From Streptosporangium sp040640155 (GTDB taxonomy: Bacteria > Actinomycetota > Actinomycetes > Streptosporangiales > Streptosporangiaceae), in contig NZ_JBFABE010000015.1 in NCBI RefSeq assembly GCF_040640155.1, positions 1 through 64,000 of the forward strand: a stretch of 64,000 bases of DNA. Direction: 5' to 3'. Positions 1-7,107 of the stretch are shown piece after piece. Position numbers and translations under genes: made by a program. A model generated the notes under the pieces. The model ran no database searches. It saw nothing but the letters and a program-made list of their open reading frames with translations, and had not been told where the DNA came from. The first letter of the stretch is position 1; each line of letters opens with the position of its first letter.

Positions 1-1
1 G

Positions 2-541
2 GACCGGGTCTCCGGCGGGCGCGCCGTCTGCGGGGTCGGCGCCGGATGGTACGAGGGGGAGTGGGTGGCGGCCGGGGTGGACTTCGCCGGCCGGGGGGCC
101 CGCCTGGACGAGGCCATCGAGGTGACCCGGAGGCTCTGGTCCGATCCGGTGGTCGCGCACACGGGACGCTTCTACGACTTCCCGGAGGTCGCCTTCGAAC
201 CCAAACCCGTCCAGGAACGGCTGCCGATCCTGGCCGGGGGCGAGTCGGAGGCGGCCCTGCGGCGGGCGGCCCGGCTCTGCGACGGCTGGATCAGCATGCC
301 GCACTCGCCGGAGACGATCCGCCCGCTCCTGGACAGGCTCGCCGAGCTCCGCGCCGGGTACGGCGCCACCGGCGACCGGCCCTTCTCGATCACCGCGCAC
401 GCCTACGGGCTCGCCGGCCCCGAGGAGGTCCCGCGCTGGGAGGCGCTCGGGGTGGACCGGATGATCGTCCGGCCCTGGAGGCGTGGCCGCGACGCCGTGG
501 CCGCCCTGGAGACCTTCGCGGCCGGCCATCTCGGGTCCTGA
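2..541 (+). CDS. F420-dependent LLM-class oxidoreductase, C-terminal part
   Basis: The reading frame is open from the window edge, so the start lies upstream and only about 179 residues are seen. The visible part begins with DRVSGGRAVCGVGAGWYEGEW, the typical middle of luciferase-like (LLM) flavin/F420 oxidoreductases, followed by RGARLDEAIEVTRRLW and ILAGGESEAALRRAARLCDGW, both hallmark blocks. The C-terminus ends in the expected helical segment. The family uses coenzyme F420 (or FMN) for hydride transfer; the substrate cannot be told. The next gene faces it convergently across a 140-base gap. Family assignment is firm, function is not. Confidence 0.85.
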   Translation, partial: DRVSGGRAVCGVGAGWYEGEWVAAGVDFAGRGARLDEAIEVTRRLWSDPVVAHTGRFYDFPEVAFEPKPVQERLPILAGGESEAALRRAARLCDGWISMPHSPETIRPLLDRLAELRAGYGATGDRPFSITAHAYGLAGPEEVPRWEALGVDRMIVRPWRRGRDAVAALETFAAGHLGS

Positions 542-544
542 GGC

Positions 545-561
545 GCCTCGGGACCCGAGGC
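545..561. terminator. Small inverted repeat just after the LLM gene stop
   Basis: GCCTCGGG (545-552) and CCCGAGGC (554-561) face each other around one base, beginning 3 bases after the stop of the oxidoreductase gene. It could act as a short rho-independent-like stop between the convergent genes. There is no T tract, as is common in high-GC actinomycetes. Confidence 0.3.
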
Positions 562-606
562 GGCCACGTCGGGCCCCGGGGCGGCACCAGCTCCCGGGCG
601 CCGCCC

Positions 607-642
607 GGTCGGGCCGCCGGTCGGGCCGCCGGTCGGGCCACC
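607..642. repeat. Three 12-bp tandem repeats in intergenic DNA
   Basis: The unit GGTCGGGCCGCC occurs three times (607-618, 619-630, 631-642), the last with one change (GCCACC). The repeats lie between the convergent LLM and CHAP genes. No function is evident. Confidence 0.6.
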
Positions 643-681
643 GGCGAGCCCCGGCGGGCCGGACCTCGCCGGCGGGACCCG

Positions 682-2205
682 CTAGGCCGGGACCCTCGCG
701 CGGCGGCGTCCCCGGTAGCCGCTGTGCACCAGGACGTCGCCCCCCTCGACCGGCGGCGCGCCCGGACCCGTACGGGTGGCGGGGTTGTGGAACGCGGGGA
801 CGGACACGGCGGAGGTGGTGGACACCGCGGGCCTGGCGGGCCTGCCGGTGCCCGCCGCCATGGTCGTGGTGACCATGGAGTCGGCCCGGCGATGACGGCG
901 GCCGCGCAGGGGAGCGTCCTGGACGAAGGTGGACGACTCCACCACGGGCCGCTCGTGCAGGCGGCGCCTGCCCTGGTAGGGGACCCGGGAACGGCCGTCG
1001 TGCGGGGCCCGTGCCCGGGTCTCCTCCAGAAGGTCGACGGGGGTCGTGACCGCGGGGAACTCGGCCGCCACGGCCGGGGTGAACGACGTGGTCGCCGGGA
1101 CGATCTCCCGGGGCCTTTCGGCCGCGCGGGCCGTGACGGGGGCGTTCCTCGGCATGCGGCGCCGGCCGGGGGCGCGCCTGCGGCCCGGGGACCTGCGCGG
1201 GGGCGCGACCGGCACGGCGCGTTCGCCGGCCGCCGCCGCGAACCGCAGCCGCGACTGCTTCGCCTTGGTGTGCGCGAGGATCGCGACCGCGGCCAGCAGC
1301 ACCGGGGCGAGCACCGCCGGGGTGCCGAGCTCCGGGGTGTACCCGGTGTAGTCGCGGGCCGCGGCGGCGGGTGCGGTCGCGAGCGCGCTGGTGTCGGCGG
1401 TGGACGCCTTGGCGTGCTTGCCCGGCGCGCCGCGGCCGGCGGCGGCCGGGGCCTGGGCGGCGGCCTCGGTCTCCCGCTCGCTCCGCGGCGCCTTGGCGGT
1501 GTCGGCCTTCTTGGCGGCGGGGCTTTCCTCGGCCCGGGGGGTCTGCTTCCGGGCCTGCTCGGCGGGCTGCCTGGCGTGCTTGGGGGGCGCCTTGGTCGTG
1601 CCGGAACCCGTGGAGGTCCGGGCGGGGGCGGGGGTGCTGATGATCCCGGGCAGGTCGGTGGTGGGACCGACCGGGCCGTTGATGGTGGCGGGGTTGAGGA
1701 TCGTCTGCTGCTGTTCGGCCTCCCGGTCCAGCCGGGCCTTGATCTTCTCCGGGTACCCGTAGCCGACGACCTTGTCGGTCTCGCGCTGCTTGCGCTTGGC
1801 GACCCCGCCGTCGATGTTGCCCTCGATCGTGTGGATCCTGCCGCCCGCGACCGCGGTGACGATCCCGACGTGGTCGATGCGGTCGATGCTGCCGGACCCG
1901 CCCCAGTCGAAGAAGACGATGGCGCCTGGCTTGGGGGTGGTGCCCCAGGCCTCCTGCTGCCGGAACCACTTCGCGTGGTGGACGGTGTAGGCGAACTGGC
2001 CCACCCAGTCCTCGTAGCCGAGCTGCTTGGCCGCCCACGACAGGTACATGTCGCACCACGGCGCGGAGGTGTAGTCGGCGTCGAACTCGACGGTCTTGCC
2101 GTACCAGCTACCGAACTTGGTGTAGCCGCCGCTCTTCTCGGAGTAACCGAGCTGACTCTCGAGCAGCTCGATGAACTTCTGCATCTCAGGGATCATGTGA
2201 GGCAT
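682..2205 (-). CDS. CHAP-domain amidase/peptidase with internal membrane segment
   Basis: The first 150 of 507 residues form a CHAP (NlpC/P60-like) cysteine amidohydrolase/peptidase domain of the type that cuts peptidoglycan cross-bridges or stem peptides. Expected catalytic residues are Cys51 (SAPWCDMYLSWAA), His112 (DRIDHVGIV) and Glu128 (TIEGNID). There is no N-terminal signal peptide. A Pro/Ala/Lys-rich linker (about 165-290) leads to one hydrophobic helix (about 294-313, GTPAVLAPVLLAAVAILA) and a basic Arg-rich tail. The start at 2205 is preferred over Met4 because the sequence opens directly into the family's usual N-terminus. The topology is odd for a wall hydrolase; export by a non-Sec route or an N-out membrane anchor are possible. 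A long AT-richer leader lies upstream. Confidence 0.85.
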   Translation of the reverse strand: MPHMIPEMQKFIELLESQLGYSEKSGGYTKFGSWYGKTVEFDADYTSAPWCDMYLSWAAKQLGYEDWVGQFAYTVHHAKWFRQQEAWGTTPKPGAIVFFDWGGSGSIDRIDHVGIVTAVAGGRIHTIEGNIDGGVAKRKQRETDKVVGYGYPEKIKARLDREAEQQQTILNPATINGPVGPTTDLPGIISTPAPARTSTGSGTTKAPPKHARQPAEQARKQTPRAEESPAAKKADTAKAPRSERETEAAAQAPAAAGRGAPGKHAKASTADTSALATAPAAAARDYTGYTPELGTPAVLAPVLLAAVAILAHTKAKQSRLRFAAAAGERAVPVAPPRRSPGRRRAPGRRRMPRNAPVTARAAERPREIVPATTSFTPAVAAEFPAVTTPVDLLEETRARAPHDGRSRVPYQGRRRLHERPVVESSTFVQDAPLRGRRHRRADSMVTTTMAAGTGRPARPAVSTTSAVSVPAFHNPATRTGPGAPPVEGGDVLVHSGYRGRRRARVPA

Positions 2206-2706
2206 CAGGGGGACCCCCGGCGGCCGTACGTCCTGGTCGCTCCGCCCTGCGACCCGGCCACCGGGAGACGAGGTTGGACGACGGCACGTTCACGCTGACC
2301 CATCGAGGGGACGATGGGACGCGTGTGGCGGCGCCATTGACCGGATGTCTTCCGTGACGAGGGAGGTTACCCGGACAAAAGGATGATTCACGACACGTTA
2401 AAGTACGCGTCAAGTCACCTACTGTTACAGGGTCGGGCAAACGGCGACGTCAACGCCTTTTTCCGGCTTTCCAACATCAAACCTCCCAGGCAAAAGATCT
2501 ACCAAAAAGCTCCGCGCCCGGCCGCGCCGGGCCTCCGCCCTCGGGAGGTATCGGTTAACCTGATGTTCTCTGAGGCTTTCATCCTTGTTTGGGGTATATG
2601 GGTAGTGCCATAGGTATTTGTCCCCCTGTGTAGGAATCATCTGTACGAGATGGTGGTCATACAGCCAAGGGCTCCTGCAACCAGAGAAGGATCGAAGGTA
2701 CGAGCC
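2206..2706. other. 500-base divergent intergenic region, relatively AT-rich
   Basis: The region separates the leftward CHAP gene from the rightward DUF5999 gene. It is clearly less GC-rich than its surroundings between about 2380 and 2660. Reading leftward, two TTGACG hexamers occur 40 bases apart (2453-2448 and 2413-2408), candidate -35 boxes for the CHAP gene. I compared it with the c-di-AMP (ydaO) riboswitch that often precedes actinomycete cell-wall hydrolase genes and did not find the conserved blocks. No convincing ORF was found. Confidence 0.5.
2408..2453 (-). promoter_or_regulatory. Possible promoter region of the CHAP gene (two TTGACG boxes)
   Basis: On the minus strand TTGACG occurs at 2453-2448 and again at 2413-2408. 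Neither has a strong TAnnnT at 16-18 bases; the best partners are TGTAAC for the first and TGAATC for the second. Both would give a long leader before the start at 2205. Confidence 0.25.
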
Positions 2707-2916
2707 ATGTGTCAGCACCAGCCTCGATGTCCCCTCGCCAGCGCCCCCGATCACGACGCCGCCCACCTGGTGGCCTTCCACCCGGAACAGGGCTGGGGCC
2801 TGCTCTGCAACGGTGTCGTGGTCTTCGACGACACCGGAGCACTCCTGCCGGACGGGAGCAGCGTCCCCGTTCACGGCATCCCCGTCCACCGCGACGCACT
2901 GGGACGGGCGGCATGA
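2707..2916 (+). CDS. DUF5999 family small protein
   Basis: This 69-residue protein begins MCQHQPRCP and contains the block VAFHPEQGWGLLCNGVVVFDDTGALLPDG. This is the signature of the DUF5999 family, found almost only in actinomycetes and of unknown function. The N-terminal Cys/His cluster (CQHQPRC) could bind metal, but this is not shown. ATG 2707 was chosen because GAAGGT at 2694-2699 is correctly spaced and because the family always starts MCQHQ. Its stop overlaps the start of the next gene (ATGA), so the two are translationally coupled. Confidence 0.85.
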   Translation: MCQHQPRCPLASAPDHDAAHLVAFHPEQGWGLLCNGVVVFDDTGALLPDGSSVPVHGIPVHRDALGRAA

Positions 2917-3692
2917 GCGGCCCGGTACGCGTCGACGTACCCGTCACCACCGAATCCCCCAGGACCGGTGACGCACACGGCACGACCGGGTCGTCCCGCG
3001 TCACCGAGGCGCTCGCCGCCGAGTTCCCCGCGCTCGTCGGCTCGTCCGGCGCGACCGGGTCGTCCCGGATCACCGACGTGCTCGTCGCCGGATCCCCCGC
3101 GGCCGCCGACGCGTTCGGCACCGTGGGGTCCCCCGCGGCCGCCGGGGGGGCCGAGGCCGAGGGGTCGCCCGGTTTCACCGGCGTCTCCGGCACCTCGTGC
3201 GCCTGCGACGGCGCGGAGCCCGTGACACCGTCGGAGCCGCGCCCGCAGGCCGTCTCACCGATGTCCATCGGGCGGCCCTCCACGACCCCCTGCCCCGACC
3301 GGTCGCCCGTCCGCGAGCGCTGGCACCTGTTCGCCCCCGACTCCTCCTCCGTGCCCCGGGCCCGCCACATGACCCGTGACTGCCTGGAGGGCTGGGGACT
3401 GCACGAGCACGTCCAGGTGGCCGAACTGCTCGTCAGCGAGCTGGTCACCAACGCGCTGCGCCACTCGGGAGGAGCCATCCGGCTCGCCCTGTTCTTCACG
3501 AACGGCATGCTGCGCGGCGAGGTCGAGGACGCCGACCCCTCCCTTCCCCGGGTGTGCCAGGCCCGCGACGAGGACGAGCGGGGACGCGGGATGTACCTGC
3601 TCGAACTGCTCTCCTGCTGCTGGGGCAGCGCCCGCACCGGCACGGGCAAGACCGTCTGGTTCGAGCTGACCGCGCAGCCCGCGCGAGGCTGA
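2913..3692 (+). CDS. ATP-binding regulatory protein (HATPase_c_2, anti-sigma-factor-like)
   Basis: The C-terminal ~140 of 259 residues form a GHKL/HATPase fold of the anti-sigma-factor kinase type. The N box is VAELLVSELVTNALRHSGG and the later block is DEDERGRGMYLLELLSCCWG. Such solitary regulators bind ATP and control sigma or anti-anti-sigma factors, or act as phosphorelay modules in actinomycetes. The N-terminal ~110 residues are low-complexity, with repeated phrases around TGSSR, AGSPAAA and GSPAAAG, and look disordered. The start overlaps the DUF5999 stop, implying one operon. It ends 19 bases from the convergent LuxR-type gene. The partner sigma factor is not in the window. Confidence 0.85.
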   Translation: MSGPVRVDVPVTTESPRTGDAHGTTGSSRVTEALAAEFPALVGSSGATGSSRITDVLVAGSPAAADAFGTVGSPAAAGGAEAEGSPGFTGVSGTSCACDGAEPVTPSEPRPQAVSPMSIGRPSTTPCPDRSPVRERWHLFAPDSSSVPRARHMTRDCLEGWGLHEHVQVAELLVSELVTNALRHSGGAIRLALFFTNGMLRGEVEDADPSLPRVCQARDEDERGRGMYLLELLSCCWGSARTGTGKTVWFELTAQPARG

Positions 3693-3711
3693 ACCCGCCC
3701 GCCCGTGCCTG

Positions 3712-6144
3712 TCACGCGGCCGGCCGCGTGCCCCGGTCGCCGCCGTCGTCCCGGTCGCCGTCCCTGTCGCTCTCCCCGGCATGGTCGCCGGCCCGGTTGC
3801 GATCGCCGGTCCAGACCGCGATCTGGGCGCGTGAGTGGAAGCCGAGCTTGGTCATGATGTGCTCCACATGCCCCTCCGCGGTGCGCCGGGCGATGGTCAG
3901 CGCGGTCGCGATGTCCTTGTTGCTCAGCCCCTGGGCGACGAGCTGGGCGATCTCCATCTCCCTGCGGGTCAGCGGGGACGGCGCGGGCGCGGCCGCGAGG
4001 TCGCCGGGGCGCCCGCACTCGCCCAGGGCGATGGCGACCGTCTCCTCACAGGTCATCCTCCCGCCGTGCCGGACCGCCGCCTCGAAGGCGGGGTCGCCCA
4101 GGGCTGCGCGTGAGGTGGCCTCGCACTCGTCGTGGTAGCGCATCAGATGCCCGTATCCGGACATCGGCGCGCCGAGCGTCTGCCAGATCCTCTGCAGGAC
4201 CCCCAGCAGCCTGGCCGCGCGGACGTGCTCGCCCTCGGCGGCGGCGATCCAGGCCAGCACCTCCAGGTTGACGCCGGTGCCGAGCAGGTCGTCGAGCGAG
4301 CGGTTGAACCTCAGGCTCTCCCTCTCCAGCTCGGCCGCGCGCCGCGCGTCACCCTGCCGCCAGACCCCGACGCCGAGCGCCATCATGGCGTACGCCCGGT
4401 GCCAGCCCTCCCCGTGGGCGTCGCAGAGCGCCAGGCACCTCTCCCCGGCGGAGATCGAGCTCGGCCAGTCCTCCCGGAAGGAGTGGGCCAGGCAGAGCCG
4501 GATGAGCGTCGCGGCGAGACCGGTCGGGTCGTTCTCCGCGCGATGACGCTCGGCCGCCTCCTCGTAGAGCCCGATCGCGGTGCCGGCGTCCCCCCGGGAC
4601 ATCGCGATCATCCCCGACCAGAGGGCGACGTAGCCGAGGATCGCCTCCTGCCCCGGCCGCCGGCCGATCGTCCGGGCCTCCTCCAGCAGCGCCGTGGCGG
4701 CGTCCATGTCGGCCTGGATGACGGCCAGCCAGGCACCGGACCACAGGGCCCGGCCCCTGGTCCCGTCGGACCCGGCCCCGGTGAGCAGGCCCCGTTCCAG
4801 CCAGCGGCGTCCCTCGTCGAGGTAGTGGCTCGTGACCCAGTGGTAGAGCAGGCCGGCGGCCATGTCCAGGGCCTCGGGAACCCCGCCGGGCTCGGAGAAG
4901 CAGTACTCCAGCGCGGTGCGCAGGTTGGCGTGGTCGAGCTTCAGCCGGCCGAACCGGGCCACCTGGCCGGGACCGAACAGGTCCTCGTACGCCCGCGCCG
5001 CGAGCCGCCGGTAGTGGTCGCGGTGCCGCCGCCGCAGCTCGTTCTCCTGTCCCGAGGCCACGAGGCGCTCCCGGCCGTACTGCCTGATGGTCTCCAGCAG
5101 CCGGTAGCGGGCGACCTGGGGCGTGCCGGGATGGTCCTCGCGGATCAGGATGGACTTCCCCACCAGCCCGATCACCAGGTCGATCACCTCCTCCCGGTCG
5201 ATGCCGTCCCCCGAGCAGACCGCCTCGGCCGCCTGGAGGTCCAGGCCGTCGGTGAACACCGACATGCGCGCCCACAGCAGCCGCTCCTGCTCGGTGCACA
5301 GGTCATGGCTCCAGTCGATCAGGGCGCGGAGCGTCTGCTGGCGGGGCAGCGCCGCCGGGGAACCACCGGTCAGCAGCCGGAAGCGGTCGTCCAGGCGGGC
5401 CAGCAGCTCGCCGGGGGACAGGGCCCGCAGTCGCACGGCCGCCAGCTCGATCGCGAGCGGGATGCCGTCCAGCCGGCGGCAGATGCGTTCCACGTCGGAC
5501 CGGTTCTCATCGGTGACCGTGAATCCCGGGACGACCGAGGCGGCCCGCTCGGTGAACAGCCGTACCGCCTCCGACGGGACCGGCGGTGCCGCGGGCGGCG
5601 CGGGGCGGTCCGAGCCCGGCGGGGCCGGGGGCAGCGACAGCGTCGGCACGGGCAGCGTCTGCTCGCCGGCGATGCCCAGGGCCTGCCGGCTGGTGGCGAG
5701 GATGCGCAGGTCCGGGGCGGAGCGCACCAGGTCCGCCGCCAGCACGGCGCAGTCGCGGATCAGGTGCTCGCAGTTGTCCAGGATCAGCAGCGCCCGCTTG
5801 TTCCGCAGGTGGCCGGCGAGCACCTCGGCGGGGGGCCGGTGGGAGACGTCCCTGATGCCCAGGACCTCGTTCACCGATCCGGTGAGCAGTTCCGGGTCCC
5901 GCAGCCCGGCCAGCTCGACCAGCCACACCCCGTCGGGGAAGGCGCGTTCGACGTCGGCGGCGACGTGCAGGGCCAGACGGGTCTTGCCGACGCCGCCGGG
6001 GCCGACGAGGGTCACCACGTGGGCCGTGGACAGCAGTCGCCGGACCTCGGCGATCTCATGCCGACGTCCCACGAAACTGGTCACCTCGGACGGCAGATCC
6101 GTCGCCTGCCGATACCTCCGGGTGATCGGTGCCACCTCGTCCAT
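3712..6144 (-). CDS. LuxR-family regulator with NB-ARC-type ATPase and TPR region
   Basis: This 810-residue protein has three parts. An AAA/NB-ARC-like ATPase carries a P-loop GPGGVGKT at 48-55 and a Walker B-like LLILDNCEHL near residue 120. A long helical tetratricopeptide-like middle follows. A C-terminal LuxR helix-turn-helix reads LTRREMEIAQLVAQGLSNKDIATAL...EGHVEHIMTKLG. A short Asp/Arg-rich tail ends it. Such large ATPase regulators are common in actinomycetes, often controlling secondary metabolism. The ATG at 6144 is preferred to one 22 codons upstream because GAGG lies 8 bases before it and FVGRRHEI is then at the usual distance. The effector and targets are unknown. Confidence 0.85.
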   Translation of the reverse strand: MDEVAPITRRYRQATDLPSEVTSFVGRRHEIAEVRRLLSTAHVVTLVGPGGVGKTRLALHVAADVERAFPDGVWLVELAGLRDPELLTGSVNEVLGIRDVSHRPPAEVLAGHLRNKRALLILDNCEHLIRDCAVLAADLVRSAPDLRILATSRQALGIAGEQTLPVPTLSLPPAPPGSDRPAPPAAPPVPSEAVRLFTERAASVVPGFTVTDENRSDVERICRRLDGIPLAIELAAVRLRALSPGELLARLDDRFRLLTGGSPAALPRQQTLRALIDWSHDLCTEQERLLWARMSVFTDGLDLQAAEAVCSGDGIDREEVIDLVIGLVGKSILIREDHPGTPQVARYRLLETIRQYGRERLVASGQENELRRRHRDHYRRLAARAYEDLFGPGQVARFGRLKLDHANLRTALEYCFSEPGGVPEALDMAAGLLYHWVTSHYLDEGRRWLERGLLTGAGSDGTRGRALWSGAWLAVIQADMDAATALLEEARTIGRRPGQEAILGYVALWSGMIAMSRGDAGTAIGLYEEAAERHRAENDPTGLAATLIRLCLAHSFREDWPSSISAGERCLALCDAHGEGWHRAYAMMALGVGVWRQGDARRAAELERESLRFNRSLDDLLGTGVNLEVLAWIAAAEGEHVRAARLLGVLQRIWQTLGAPMSGYGHLMRYHDECEATSRAALGDPAFEAAVRHGGRMTCEETVAIALGECGRPGDLAAAPAPSPLTRREMEIAQLVAQGLSNKDIATALTIARRTAEGHVEHIMTKLGFHSRAQIAVWTGDRNRAGDHAGESDRDGDRDDGGDRGTRPAA

Positions 6145-6356
6145 CGGGACCTCACGCCGGCTTCGTCGGATGGATCGCCGTATGGCTACATATGGCCGGT
6201 ATGTCCACACTATGTGCAGGGCGTCACCCTCTCGTACCGGCCGTGGCCGCGCGGTCGCCCGAAGGGAGACGGGGGCGAGGGCAGGGGCGGGGACAGGGGC
6301 AGGGCGGGGGAGGGGGCGAGGCGGGGACGGGGCGGGGGCCCGTGGGGGAGGATCGG
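6145..6356. other. Intergenic region with purine-rich tract
   Basis: Between the LuxR-type gene start and the SDR gene stop lies a G/A-rich tract (about 6264-6352) made of degenerate GGGGCGAGG/GGGACAGG units. The stretch next to the LuxR start (6178-6220) is less GC-rich and may hold that gene's promoter. No gene was seen. Confidence 0.4.
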
Positions 6357-7106
6357 TCAGTAGCCCGCGCCGGTCAGCATGCCGCCGTCCACGGTGAACT
6401 CGCTGCCCGTGCAGTAGCTCGCCCGGTCCGAGGCCAGGAAGGCGACCACGTGGGAGACCTCGACCGGTTTGGCGAAACGTTTGATGACCATTGACCTCAG
6501 GAACGCCTCGCCGTCCACCTCGGAGGTGATCTCCGGATCCAGCACCATGGAGGTGGCGATGGCGCCCGGATGGACGGAGTTCACCCGGATCTTGAACCGG
6601 GCCAGCTCGCGGGCCGCGGCCTTGGTCACCCCGCGCACCCCGAACTTGGAGGCCGCGTAGGCGGACATGCCCTCGGCGGCGATGAAGCCCTCGACCGAGG
6701 AGATGTTCACGATCGAGCCCCGGCCCGCGGCCCTCATGGGCTCGATGACGGACTTGACGCCCAGCCAGGTGCCCTTGAGGTTGACGTCCAGGATGCGCTC
6801 GTACTCCTCCATCGTCATATCCGCGATCCGGCGATATTTCATGATCCCGGCGTTGTTGACCAGGACGTCGAGCTTCCCGTACGCCTCGACCGTGGCCGTG
6901 ACCGCGCGTTCCCAGTCCCCGGGCCGGGTCACGTCCTGACGGACGAAGATCGCCCCGGTCTCCCCGGCGAGCGCCTCCCCCTCCTCGTCGAGCACGTCGC
7001 CGAAGACGACCCGCGCCCCCTCCTGGAGGAAAAGCCGCACGTGGGACTCGCCCATCCCCCTGGCGCCGCCGGTGACCAGGGCGACCTTGCCGTCCAGAAG
7101 ACCCAT
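6357..7106 (-). CDS. Short-chain dehydrogenase/reductase (hydroxysteroid/FabG type)
   Basis: A classical 249-residue SDR. The cofactor motif is TGGARGMGESH near residue 12, the NNAG motif is VLVNNAGIM, and the catalytic residues are Ser in NISSVEG with the Tyr and Lys of YAASK. The C-terminus ends FTVDGGMLTGAGY. Overall it resembles the 3-alpha/20-beta-hydroxysteroid dehydrogenase and FabG3 branch, fitting oxidation or reduction of a ring alcohol or ketone. It is the last gene of a five-gene leftward operon; one base separates it from the NDP-forming ligase stop. A steroid-like substrate is inferred only from similarity and context. Confidence 0.85.
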   Translation of the reverse strand: MGLLDGKVALVTGGARGMGESHVRLFLQEGARVVFGDVLDEEGEALAGETGAIFVRQDVTRPGDWERAVTATVEAYGKLDVLVNNAGIMKYRRIADMTMEEYERILDVNLKGTWLGVKSVIEPMRAAGRGSIVNISSVEGFIAAEGMSAYAASKFGVRGVTKAAARELARFKIRVNSVHPGAIATSMVLDPEITSEVDGEAFLRSMVIKRFAKPVEVSHVVAFLASDRASYCTGSEFTVDGGMLTGAGY

Positions 7107-7107
7107 C

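Noticed and set aside
2206..2460. c-di-AMP (ydaO) riboswitch before the CHAP gene
   Set aside because: Suggested by the long leader and by family habit, but the conserved riboswitch blocks could not be found on the minus strand.
4132..6363. A 743-codon open frame on the plus strand opposite the LuxR-type ATPase gene
   Set aside because: Its translation is rich in Arg, Gly, Pro and Gln with no motif, while the minus strand carries a complete P-loop and LuxR HTH. Such antisense frames are expected at this GC content.
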